The notes under the pieces are model-generated. The model had not been told where the DNA came from, did no database searches, and was given only the letters and a program-made list of their open reading frames with translations. Shown in pieces: positions 51,875 to 61,521 of a stretch of DNA of 64,000 nt (the first letter of the stretch is position 1; each line of letters starts with the position of its first letter). The position numbers and the translations under genes are program-made. The DNA comes from Bacteroidota bacterium (GTDB taxonomy: Bacteria > Bacteroidota > Bacteroidia > 2-12-FULL-35-15), in NCBI GenBank assembly GCA_017303895.1, contig JAFLBF010000003.1, positions 85,148 to 149,147 on the forward strand, read 5' to 3'.

Positions 51875-52261
51875 TCAACTCTTTTTGGTTTCTTTCTCTT
51901 TGTACCTTACAAAGAAATTGATCCATACCAAACGTGCCATACGGTAAAAAACAGGCATCAAAATAATTTGCAATACACCAAACGTTACTAAAAAAGTAAC
52001 CGCATCATATCCTAAAATAACGCTTGTCAGCAAAAATACCCCAACACCAAAAGCTACTGTAAGACCATAACTTACATACATAGCGCCATAGTAAAAACCT
52101 GTTTCGCGTTCAAAATCCTCCTTACAAACAGGGCAATTTTTGTGCATTTTATCAAAACGGTTTAATATATAAGGGTTGTTCGTTTCGAAAAAATTCCCTT
52201 CGTGGCAACGAGGACATTTGTTATTCACTACGCTGTAGAGGATTGTGTCTTTAAAGGCCAT
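51875..52261 (-). CDS. DUF983 family membrane protein
   Basis: The product (128 residues) has two zinc-ribbon-like CxxC pairs at the N-terminus (NKCPRCHEGNFF and KNCPVCKEDFERETGFYYGAMYVSYGL) and two transmembrane segments (LTVAFGVGVFLLTSVILGY and VTFLVTFGVLQIILMPVFYRMARLVWINFFV). This is the standard DUF983 architecture; function unknown. It converges on the oxidoreductase gene with a two-base gap and diverges from the ABC-F gene. Confidence 0.9.
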   Translation of the reverse strand: MAFKDTILYSVVNNKCPRCHEGNFFETNNPYILNRFDKMHKNCPVCKEDFERETGFYYGAMYVSYGLTVAFGVGVFLLTSVILGYDAVTFLVTFGVLQIILMPVFYRMARLVWINFFVRYKEKETKKS

Positions 52262-52280
52262 ATTGTGATTTTTTGTGGTA

Positions 52281-52288
52281 CAAAGGTA
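52281..52288 (-). promoter_or_regulatory. -7 element of the DUF983 gene
   Basis: The minus strand reads TACCTTTG, 19 bases before the start codon, matching TAnnTTTG. Confidence 0.5.
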
Positions 52289-52360
52289 ATAACAATAATG
52301 AATTCATGTATGTAACTAAAATCACAAACGTGGATGTGCTGTTATTTCAGGCAATTTCAC

Positions 52361-52368
52361 TAAATTTG
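52361..52368 (+). promoter_or_regulatory. -7 element of the ABC-F gene
   Basis: TAAATTTG matches TAnnTTTG, 21 bases before the ATG at 52390. It lies inside the longer alternative reading frame from 52273, which it therefore excludes. Confidence 0.55.
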
Positions 52369-52389
52369 CGCCCTAAAATTATAATTACA

Positions 52390-54312
52390 ATGATCTCAGT
52401 AAATTCCGTTACGGTTTCTTTTGGTGGTTACGACCTGTTTGATAATGTGAGTTTTTTGGTAAATCCGAAGGATAGAATAGGCTTGGCAGGAAAAAATGGT
52501 GCAGGTAAATCAACCATGCTTAAGTTATTGGCCGGACTGCAAAATCCTACAAAAGGGGAGATCTCTAAACCGAATGATTTTAAGATCGGTTATCTTCCGC
52601 AGGATATGATCCATCAGCAAGGGAAGACCGTATTTGAAGAAACAGCAACGGCTTTTCAGGAAATGCAAAAGCTGGAAGACCGTTTGGTTGTTATCAATCA
52701 TGAATTAGAGACCCGCACCGATTATGAGAGCGATTCTTACATGAAGATCATTGATGAACTGACCGAGATCACTCATCGTTTGGATGTAATTGGAGCGAAT
52801 AACAGAGATGAGGAAATTGAAAAGATCTTAAAAGGACTTGGTTTTGAAAGAACAGATTTCAATCGCCCTACTGCAGAATTTAGTGGTGGCTGGCGTATGC
52901 GTATCGAGTTGGCAAAGATCCTTTTGCAAAAACCGGATATTCTTTTGCTGGATGAGCCTACTAATCACTTGGATATTGAATCCATTCAATGGTTAGAGGA
53001 ATTTATGGAAACGTACAGCGGTTCAGTGATGCTGATCAGTCACGATAAACAGTTTCTAGATACCGTGACAAACCGTACAATCGAGATCTCGAATAACAAG
53101 ATCTATGATTACAAGACCAATTATTCCCGTTATTTGGTGTTGCGCCAGGAACGTAGAGAGCAACAGGAAAATGCTGCAAAAAATCAGCAAAAGATCATTA
53201 ATCAAACAGAGGTATTGATCGATAAATACCGTGCAAAGGCCAGCAAGGCTGCTTTTGCTCAGTCATTGATCAAAAAACTGGATAGAATGGAAATTGTGGA
53301 AGTGGATGAGAGCGATAATGCAACCATGTTCTTTAAATTTCCTCCACCTGCTCACTCCGGTAAGATCGTTTTAACAGTGGAGCATGCCGGTAAAAAATAC
53401 GGTGAAAAACAGATCTTTTCCGATGCTAATTTTATTTTGACCAAAGGGGAAAAGATCGCGCTGGTTGGACGAAATGGGGAAGGTAAATCAACTATGATCA
53501 AAATGATCGCTAAGCAGATCGAATTTGAAGGAAATGTTACGTTGGGACATAGTGTGATGATGGGATATTTTGCACAGGATCAGGCGGAAAAACTAGATAA
53601 AACAAAAACTGTTTTTCAAACAATCGATGAATTGGCAGTTGGTGATATTCGTAAGCAAGTAAGAACATTGTTAGGATCGTTCTTGTTTAGTGGGGATGAT
53701 ATTGATAAAAAGGTGAGTGTGTTGAGTGGTGGAGAGCGTGGACGTTTGGCTTTGTGTAAACTTCTTTTAGAACCGTATAACTTTCTTGTTCTGGATGAGC
53801 CTACGAATCACTTGGATATTCGAAGTAAGGAGATCCTTAAAAAAGCGATCCAGGATTATGAAGGAACCGTTATTCTTGTTTCCCACGATCGTGATTTCTT
53901 AGATGGTCTTGTGCACAAAATGTATGAGTTTAAGAACGGACAGGTAAAAGAGCATCTATGCGATATTAATGAATTCATGCAAAAGGTGAAGATGAACCGT
54001 TTGAATGAAATGAACAGTTCTAAGAATCCTTTTGTAAAGCCGAAAGAGGCCAAGCTGGAAGCTCCTAAAGCGGAAGTAAAGAATGATGAACGTGAAAAGG
54101 AACTTAAGCAAATAAGAAATCAGATCAGTAAATCGGAGAAAGAGATCGAGCGTTTAGAGGCGGAGATAAAAGCATTTGACGATAAGTTGGCTGATCCGGC
54201 TCAATACCAAACGGTGATGAATGATAAAAGTGCTTTCGCTACATACGAGCAATTAAAAAAACAGTTGGAAGGGGAGATGAAGAATTGGGAAGAGCTGCAG
54301 TCGAAACTTTAA
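52390..54312 (+). CDS. ABC-F family ATPase (ribosome-associated)
   Basis: The product (640 residues) has two ABC ATPase domains and no membrane segment, the ABC-F layout. Domain 1 has LAGKNGAGKSTMLKLLAG, FSGGWRMRIELAKILL and ILLLDEPTNHLDIES. The linker region (QERREQQENAAKNQQKIINQTEVLIDKYRAKASKAAFAQSLIKKLD) enters the ribosome in related proteins. Domain 2 has LVGRNGEGKSTMIKMIAK, LSGGERGRLALCKLLL and LVLDEPTNHLDIRS. A C-terminal coiled coil follows (about 575-640). It resembles Uup/YdiF-type housekeeping factors more than antibiotic-resistance proteins, by the long tail. The promoter position excludes the 39-residue N-terminal extension. Confidence 0.92.
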   Translation: MISVNSVTVSFGGYDLFDNVSFLVNPKDRIGLAGKNGAGKSTMLKLLAGLQNPTKGEISKPNDFKIGYLPQDMIHQQGKTVFEETATAFQEMQKLEDRLVVINHELETRTDYESDSYMKIIDELTEITHRLDVIGANNRDEEIEKILKGLGFERTDFNRPTAEFSGGWRMRIELAKILLQKPDILLLDEPTNHLDIESIQWLEEFMETYSGSVMLISHDKQFLDTVTNRTIEISNNKIYDYKTNYSRYLVLRQERREQQENAAKNQQKIINQTEVLIDKYRAKASKAAFAQSLIKKLDRMEIVEVDESDNATMFFKFPPPAHSGKIVLTVEHAGKKYGEKQIFSDANFILTKGEKIALVGRNGEGKSTMIKMIAKQIEFEGNVTLGHSVMMGYFAQDQAEKLDKTKTVFQTIDELAVGDIRKQVRTLLGSFLFSGDDIDKKVSVLSGGERGRLALCKLLLEPYNFLVLDEPTNHLDIRSKEILKKAIQDYEGTVILVSHDRDFLDGLVHKMYEFKNGQVKEHLCDINEFMQKVKMNRLNEMNSSKNPFVKPKEAKLEAPKAEVKNDEREKELKQIRNQISKSEKEIERLEAEIKAFDDKLADPAQYQTVMNDKSAFATYEQLKKQLEGEMKNWEELQSKL

Positions 54313-54326
54313 AATAATTAATTAGC

Positions 54327-54357
54327 AAAAAGGCGAAACGCATGTTTCGCCTTTTTT
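54327..54357. terminator. Bidirectional terminator between the ABC-F gene and pyrG
   Basis: AAAAAGGCGAAAC and GTTTCGCCTTTTT form a 13-base stem around GCAT with T-runs on both strands. The genes on either side converge on it. Confidence 0.9.
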
Positions 54358-54376
54358 ATGTTATTTATCTTTGAGA

Positions 54377-56033
<1,657 letters not shown>

Positions 56034-56090
56034 AATCAAATAATTACCCAATTGCCGGATGACGATTGTCGTTTTTTATTATTGGTCATA

Positions 56091-56098
56091 CAAAAGTA
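56091..56098 (-). promoter_or_regulatory. -7 element of pyrG
   Basis: The minus strand reads TACTTTTG, matching TAnnTTTG, 94 bases before the start codon. Confidence 0.4.
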
Positions 56099-56143
56099 GG
56101 AATAATTATGGCCAGTAAAAATGTTTTGGTCGAAAATGTTAAA

Positions 56144-56182
56144 AAAAAGTCCCTTCGAGGCTATTTCCTGAAGGGACTTTTT
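56144..56182 (-). terminator. Terminator of the TonB-dependent receptor gene
   Basis: AAAAAGTCCCTTC and GAAGGGACTTTTT form a 13-base stem with a 13-base loop, 18 bases beyond the stop codon on the minus strand. Confidence 0.85.
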
Positions 56183-56200
56183 GGGTTTAGAGAGAATTCT

Positions 56201-58540
56201 TTAGAAAGTCATGATGATACTAGCCGTTGGTAATAGCGGCAACTGATTTACGCGCTTGTATTGAACACGGTCGAAATAGAATATATTTTCGCGGTTATAA
56301 ACATTTGTTGCTCCAACTGCTGTTTCCAATTTGGTGTTTTCAAACAACAAGAAAGTACGTTTGATGTTGATATCTAAACGGTGATACCATGGCAATTCTT
56401 TTGTTTGAGAATTGTCAAAATAATAGTTCAGTTCTCCATTAGTTCCAGTATAGTCAGTGGTTATTCCATCCTGGAAGTTCAAGTCTTCGTAGAATCCGCC
56501 TGTAGGTCTGAATGGGAATCCTGAACCAATATTCCAGCGTGCATCGATTTCCCAGTTTAGATTTTTACCGAATGTGTAGGATGCTACGATGTTAGCATTG
56601 TGTCTTCTGTCGAAATGCGGTCTATACGTTTGTATTCCGTCCCAGCGGGTAACATAAGTAAGGGAGTATACAAACCATAAATACAAGCGTTTACGATCAT
56701 ATTTCAAAACAACATCCAATCCTTGCGCTTTACCGGTTTCAATAATGAAATCTTTTTTGTAGATATCCGGTTTAGCAGAGTTATCAGGAGTGTCTTCAAA
56801 TATTTTATTTGTATTCAGATTGGTTAATTGCGTGAAGTCTTTTCTGTAAGCCTCAATATTTAAGTCAAGGTGCTTCATGAGGTCAAATTCAAATCCAACA
56901 ATGTAATGATTGGCCTTTTGAAGTTTATGATTCACATCTTTTACATTTCCATTCTCATCTGTATATTTTTCAGGTAAATTGTCCGGTCCGGATAAGAAAC
57001 CGTAGAATAAGTTCACCACATCTCTGTCGGAGTTAGCAGCGATAAGATTTTGAGAGTACATACCAGCAGCTCCTTTGAAACGGATGCGTGGGGTAATGTT
57101 GTATTTCAATCCGATGCGTGGTTCCGGTGAAGTGTTTTTTAAGGAAGCATAATATTGGATACGGAAACTTGGTTCCAATAATAATTTTTTACGTTTTGAT
57201 ACAAACTTATATTTAACAAATCCACCGATCTCTGTTGTATTCTCTTTTTGAGAGATACGTCTGTTCAATGAATTGTAGAAATCGAAGTCGGTTGTAAATC
57301 CATTGATCTCCACTCCATAGTTCAACTCATTTCTACTCATGAAATAGGTGAAATTCACTCCCATGTTAAATCCACGGATCTTACTTGATTTCTCTTTTTC
57401 ACCTTCAGGCTTTAATTTAATTCCGTATTGAGAGTAGGCAAAATTACCGCTTACAAGAATAGGTGAGTTTTGTGGAACAAGAAGGAAATTTCCTCCACCA
57501 CCATAAGAATCCCATTTCATTTCTTGTAATGACTGATAATTCACCCGGTCGTTAAAATTAAATCCGAATAAGTTCAACTTACTACCATTGTTTGAATTGA
57601 AAGAGATCTTTCCGTAATAGTCATTAAAGCTGAATGGCAATCCATTCGGATCAATGTAGGAATACAATGCTTTTGATGTAGTTGGTAAGTACGATGTTTT
57701 TGCAGAAAGAATAAATGAAATGGAGTTGTTAGAGCCTTCTTTCAGTTTCTTCAGCGGGCCTTCTGCTAATACTTTAGCACCAAAAGGACTCACTGCTAAT
57801 TTTCCTCCAACACGTTTTTTATTTCCATCGCGTGTGGTGATGTCCATAATGGAAGAGATACGTCCGCCATATTCAGCACCAAATCCACCACTATACACAT
57901 CCGCATTACGGATAATATCAGCATCAAAAACGGAGAACAAACCAATAGAGTGAAATGGATTATAGATAACCATTCCGTCTAATAATACTTTGTTTTGGAT
58001 AGGTGCACCACCACGAATGTAAAGTTGTCCACCCTGGTCACCCGTGAAGACTACCCCCGGCAATACTTGTAAATATTGTGCTAGGTCGGGCTCACCACCT
58101 ACAGTAGGTAGTTTTTTGATCACGATCGGGTCGATCTTGTTAACAGAAACTTTTGTTTCGGTTTGTTTTTCTTCCTGTTCAGCAGAGATCTCGATCTCTC
58201 TTAGTTTTACATTCGATTTTACTAAGTACAATTTTTTATTAATGATCTCGCCTGCCTTTACTGTGAAATTTTCTTGCAACGTATCATATCCCAAACCTGA
58301 TGCGATCATTAAGGTATAGCTTCCCGGTGGGATCTTAGTGATAGAGAAATAACCATTTACATCGGTGGCATTACCAATGGTTGTTCCTTTCAGAATAACA
58401 TTGGTGAAAAGTTGTGGTTCACCTGTTTCTTTTAAATAAACGAATCCACGTACGGTCCCGGTTGAAGAGTTTTGTTGTGCAAATATGAAAGTGGAAGTAA
58501 TAATTCCAATAATAACTAAAATCGACTTTTTAAAGTTCAT
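56201..58540 (-). CDS. TonB-dependent receptor with carboxypeptidase-regulatory-like N-terminus
   Basis: The product (779 residues) is an outer-membrane receptor. It has a signal peptide (ILVIIGIITSTFIFAQ), a CarboxypepD_reg-like domain (GTVRGFVYLKETGEPQLFTNVILKGTTIGNATDVNGYFSITKIPPGSYTL), and a plug domain (LAQYLQVLPGVVFTGDQGGQLYIRGGAPIQNKVLLDGMVIYNPFHSIGLFSVFDADII). A 22-strand barrel follows to the C-terminal residues. No SusD partner follows, so it is not a classical glycan SusCD pair; peptide, metal or other ligands are possible. The start MNFKKSI is preferred over an earlier in-frame ATG (58624) that would place 28 unconserved residues before the signal. Confidence 0.9.
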   Translation of the reverse strand: MNFKKSILVIIGIITSTFIFAQQNSSTGTVRGFVYLKETGEPQLFTNVILKGTTIGNATDVNGYFSITKIPPGSYTLMIASGLGYDTLQENFTVKAGEIINKKLYLVKSNVKLREIEISAEQEEKQTETKVSVNKIDPIVIKKLPTVGGEPDLAQYLQVLPGVVFTGDQGGQLYIRGGAPIQNKVLLDGMVIYNPFHSIGLFSVFDADIIRNADVYSGGFGAEYGGRISSIMDITTRDGNKKRVGGKLAVSPFGAKVLAEGPLKKLKEGSNNSISFILSAKTSYLPTTSKALYSYIDPNGLPFSFNDYYGKISFNSNNGSKLNLFGFNFNDRVNYQSLQEMKWDSYGGGGNFLLVPQNSPILVSGNFAYSQYGIKLKPEGEKEKSSKIRGFNMGVNFTYFMSRNELNYGVEINGFTTDFDFYNSLNRRISQKENTTEIGGFVKYKFVSKRKKLLLEPSFRIQYYASLKNTSPEPRIGLKYNITPRIRFKGAAGMYSQNLIAANSDRDVVNLFYGFLSGPDNLPEKYTDENGNVKDVNHKLQKANHYIVGFEFDLMKHLDLNIEAYRKDFTQLTNLNTNKIFEDTPDNSAKPDIYKKDFIIETGKAQGLDVVLKYDRKRLYLWFVYSLTYVTRWDGIQTYRPHFDRRHNANIVASYTFGKNLNWEIDARWNIGSGFPFRPTGGFYEDLNFQDGITTDYTGTNGELNYYFDNSQTKELPWYHRLDINIKRTFLLFENTKLETAVGATNVYNRENIFYFDRVQYKRVNQLPLLPTASIIMTF

Positions 58541-58564
58541 TGTTGTAGCATTAAATAATAAAAA

Positions 58565-58586
58565 ACGCCCTAAAATTTTAAGGCGT
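58565..58586. promoter_or_regulatory. Inverted repeat upstream of the TonB receptor gene
   Basis: ACGCC-C-TAAAATTTTA-A-GGCGT is a 22-base inverted repeat with one mismatched pair, 25 bases before the start codon. It suits an operator or a leader hairpin. No binding protein is known. Confidence 0.35.
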
Positions 58587-58680
58587 GTAAATTTAACAAT
58601 TAATTCCATTAAAAAAATGACCAAGTTTTTGGAATATTTAGTTTTTGAGCTAATCGGTCGTTTTTGAAGGATAAGCGGTT

Positions 58681-59091
58681 TTATTTGCTTTCGGAAATTG
58701 CCAAAATATGGTCAAATTCTGCTTGGGTAACGGCTGTAACGGATAAACGTGATAGCTTTATGATCTGCATATTGGCTAATTGTTTATCGGCTTTGATCTG
58801 AGCTAAAGTAACAGGCTTTTTTAGCTTTTTAAAAGGCGCCAATTCCACCACGCTCCACGCTGTATCGTCCGTAGTAGGGTCCTGATAATGCTCTTTCACC
58901 ACCTTGGCAATCCCCACGATCTCCAGTCCTTCATTGCTATGATAGAAGAAAACAAGGTCGCCTTTTTTCATGGCACGCATGTTATTGCGGGCAGCATAGT
59001 TACGTACACCATCCCAAACGGCCTTTTTATCTTTTGTGAATTGATCCCAGCTGTATTTAAAGGGCTCTGATTTAACTAACCAATGATTCAT
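58681..59091 (-). CDS. EVE domain protein
   Basis: The product (136 residues) is a single EVE (PUA-like) domain: NHWLVKSEPFKYSWDQFTKDKKAVWDGVRNYAARNNMRAMKKGDLVFFYHSNEGLEIVGIAKVVKEHYQDPT in outline, with VVELAPFKKLKKPVTLAQIKAD near the end. The aromatic cage suggests binding of modified bases in DNA or RNA. Stand-alone EVE proteins are widespread and mostly of unknown role; some EVE domains sit in modified-DNA restriction systems, but this gene lies with housekeeping genes (holA) and is probably cellular. Confidence 0.92.
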   Translation of the reverse strand: MNHWLVKSEPFKYSWDQFTKDKKAVWDGVRNYAARNNMRAMKKGDLVFFYHSNEGLEIVGIAKVVKEHYQDPTTDDTAWSVVELAPFKKLKKPVTLAQIKADKQLANMQIIKLSRLSVTAVTQAEFDHILAISESK

Positions 59092-59104
59092 AATGTGCGA
59101 TCAT

Positions 59105-60151
59105 TTAATGCAATATCTTAAAAACTAACTCTTTTAATAGCTCTCCATGCGTAGCGGACCCACTATCTACTCCTTTTGATTTTAGATCGTATTCTCTTAA
59201 ATATCCGAAGATGGATTTTAGTTTTCCCGGGCTATAATTTCTGGCTGCTATTTCGTAGTCTTTTACAAAGAAGGGGTGAACACCCATTGCAGCAGCAGCC
59301 GTTTTTTTATCGGCTAGAAAATGATAGGTTAATATTTTGCAGAAATACCCGTAGAGCGATGACATGGTCACTACCATTGGATTGTCTTTGTCGTTTGCAG
59401 CAAAATAATTAATGATCCTATTGGCTTTTAGTGTTTCTTTTCTGCCTATAGCGGTTTGTAATTCAAATACATTGTAATCTTTGCTGATACCAATGTTGGT
59501 TTGAATATGTTCAGGCGTGATCTCCGATTTTGGAGGAAGATTGATCATTAACTTGTCAAGCTCATTGCTGATCTTACTCAAGCTGGTTCCCAGATACTCG
59601 GTAAGCATGGCACTTGCTTTTGGTCCAACCGTGTATTCTTTCCCTTTCAGGTAGTTGTTGATCCAATCAGGAACCTGATTGTCATATAGTTTTTTAGATT
59701 CAAAAAGTACGCTGTATTTGTCGAGTTGCCTTCCTACGCTCGTGCGCTTATCAACCGATTTGTATTTGTAGCAGATCACCAGGATGGTAGATGGTAATGG
59801 ATTTTCGATGTAGGCAAGAAAAGGGTGTTTGGCTTTTTCTTTTCCTTTAGCATTTTTCTCGTCATCATCAACTTTTCCTACCAGATCGCGAATGTTTTGT
59901 GCTTCTTTTACGATCACCACCTGATATTCACTCATCATCGGGAAGCGTTTGGCTGCACCGATCACATCGGCAGCAGTAACATCTTTTCCATAAAGAACAG
60001 ATTGGTTGAATTCTTTTTCTGATTCATCCAATACATTATTTTCAATATAGTCTGAAATAATATCAATGAAATAGGGTTCATCGCCCATTAAAAAATAAAC
60101 GGGCTTGTACACCTTTTTCTTAAGATCTGACATTATTTGATTGAAGTCCAT
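59105..60151 (-). CDS. holA: DNA polymerase III subunit delta
   Basis: The product (348 residues) is the delta subunit of the clamp loader. It shows the N-terminal VYFLMGDEPYFIDIISDYIENNVLDESEKEFNQSVLYGKD, the clamp-opening region AKRFPMMSEYQVVIVKEAQNIRDL, and the C-terminal helical collar (YNVFELQTAIGRKETLKANRIINYFAAN and MVVTMSSLYGYFCKILTYHFLADK). As usual for the subunit it lacks a functional ATP site. It overlaps in operon order with the AMP nucleosidase gene, one base apart. Confidence 0.93.
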   Translation of the reverse strand: MDFNQIMSDLKKKVYKPVYFLMGDEPYFIDIISDYIENNVLDESEKEFNQSVLYGKDVTAADVIGAAKRFPMMSEYQVVIVKEAQNIRDLVGKVDDDEKNAKGKEKAKHPFLAYIENPLPSTILVICYKYKSVDKRTSVGRQLDKYSVLFESKKLYDNQVPDWINNYLKGKEYTVGPKASAMLTEYLGTSLSKISNELDKLMINLPPKSEITPEHIQTNIGISKDYNVFELQTAIGRKETLKANRIINYFAANDKDNPMVVTMSSLYGYFCKILTYHFLADKKTAAAAMGVHPFFVKDYEIAARNYSPGKLKSIFGYLREYDLKSKGVDSGSATHGELLKELVFKILH

Positions 60152-60152
60152 C

Positions 60153-60926
60153 TTATTCGAATCTTAAATGTTTTACTGTTAATCCATTGTTCTTTAATTC
60201 ATTCAAGGCATCGATCCCGATCTTTAAATGTTCGTCCACAAAATTTTCGGTTACTTTTTTATCGCTTTCAGCAGTTTTAACTCCGGAAGAGATCATTGGT
60301 TGATCGCTTACCAACAGCAATGCACCGGTTGGAATTTCGTTGTGGAATCCCGTGCTGAAAATGGTAGCAGTTTCCATGTCAATTCCCATGGCACGGATAG
60401 AGCGTAAATATTCTTTGAAATCATCGTCATGCTCCCAAACACGTCTGTTGGTAGTATAAACAGTTCCTGTCCAATAATCTTTATTATGATTTCTTATTGT
60501 AGTAGAAATAGCTTTTTGCAAACTAAATGCAGGTAAGGCTGGCACCTCAGGTGGGAAGTAATCATCGGATGTCCCTTCACCTCTGATCGCAGCAATCGGC
60601 AGGATCAAGTCGCCCAATTCATTTTTCTTTTTTAATCCACCACATTTGCCTAAAAATAGTGCCGCCTTTGGCTCAATAGCACTCAACAGATCCATGATGG
60701 TGGCCGCATTCGCACTTCCCATTCCAAAATTGATAATGGTGATGCCGTTGGCGGTAGCATTGGGCATTGGCATATCCAGCCCTTTCACTTCAACGCCATT
60801 CCAGTCCGCAAACTTTTTTACGTACTTATTAAAATTCGTTAATAGGATGTATTTTCCAAACTCATTTAATGGGGTTCCAGTGTATCGTGGAAGCCAATTT
60901 TGAACGATCTCATCTTTATTTTTCAT
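60153..60926 (-). CDS. AMP nucleosidase
   Basis: The product (257 residues) is the short, Bacteroidota-type AMP nucleosidase of the purine nucleoside phosphorylase fold. It hydrolyses AMP to adenine and ribose 5-phosphate. The segment YILLTNFNKYVKKFADWNGVEVKGLDMPMPNATANGITIINFGMGSANAATIMDLLSAIEPKAALFLGKCGGL is characteristic, with RAMGIDMETATIFSTG carrying the substrate-binding Met-Glu pair and LLLVSDQPM near the end. It lacks the regulatory N-terminal domain of the E. coli Amn protein (about 480 residues). Upstream region diverges from the HsdR-N gene. Confidence 0.92.
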   Translation of the reverse strand: MKNKDEIVQNWLPRYTGTPLNEFGKYILLTNFNKYVKKFADWNGVEVKGLDMPMPNATANGITIINFGMGSANAATIMDLLSAIEPKAALFLGKCGGLKKKNELGDLILPIAAIRGEGTSDDYFPPEVPALPAFSLQKAISTTIRNHNKDYWTGTVYTTNRRVWEHDDDFKEYLRSIRAMGIDMETATIFSTGFHNEIPTGALLLVSDQPMISSGVKTAESDKKVTENFVDEHLKIGIDALNELKNNGLTVKHLRFE

Positions 60927-61043
60927 ACGACCTCTATAATTTTAGCGAAAATACAAATAATGGAACGAATAGAGGGACATGTTAAGAATTTTTGATAAAT
61001 AATGAACGGTTAAAATTTATATTTTGTTTTACTTCGTAAAAGC

Positions 61044-61487
61044 ATGCGAGCACTCAATCTACCCGGCTATTCGTTCAAATTAAAAGAATCCTCAGGGAAA
61101 GTTCAGATATTGGATGAACTTAGAAAGAAGTATGTTGTGTTAACACCGGAGGAATGGGTTCGTCAGCATATTGTTCAATATTTGATCCAGGAAAAAAAGT
61201 ATCCTTCTTCACTCATTGCTATTGAGATCGGTTTAAAGTACAATCAGCTTCAAAAACGGGCGGATATACTGGTGTATGACCGTCAGGGAACTCCTATTTT
61301 GTTGGTGGAATGTAAAGCTCCGGAAGTTAAGATCACTCAGGATGTATTTCACCAGATCGCTGTCTATAATATGAGCTTTAAAGTGAGATATTTATTGGTA
61401 ACAAATGGGATGGATCATTTCATCTGTGAAATGGATTATGCCAACAATTCCTATCAATTCTTGAAGGAGATCCCCGTTTTTATTTAA
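61044..61487 (+). CDS. HsdR-N (type I restriction R N-terminal) domain protein
   Basis: The product (147 residues) is a stand-alone PD-(D/E)xK nuclease-fold domain like the N-terminus of type I restriction R subunits. Its core is VLTPEEWVRQHIVQYLIQEKKYPSSLIAIEIGL, RADILVYDRQGTPILLVECKAPEVKITQDVFHQIAVYN, with Asp74, Glu89 and Lys91 as the likely metal and catalytic residues. Such small proteins are common and chromosomally stable in Bacteroidota, apart from any helicase or specificity subunit; function unknown. No methyltransferase or helicase is adjacent. Confidence 0.85.
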   Translation: MRALNLPGYSFKLKESSGKVQILDELRKKYVVLTPEEWVRQHIVQYLIQEKKYPSSLIAIEIGLKYNQLQKRADILVYDRQGTPILLVECKAPEVKITQDVFHQIAVYNMSFKVRYLLVTNGMDHFICEMDYANNSYQFLKEIPVFI

Positions 61488-61521
61488 ATTTATTTGCCGA
61501 AAATTCTTTGTAAATTGCGAT

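Noticed and set aside
58681..59091. EVE protein as part of a modified-DNA restriction system
   Set aside because: It is a single domain among housekeeping genes with no nuclease partner.
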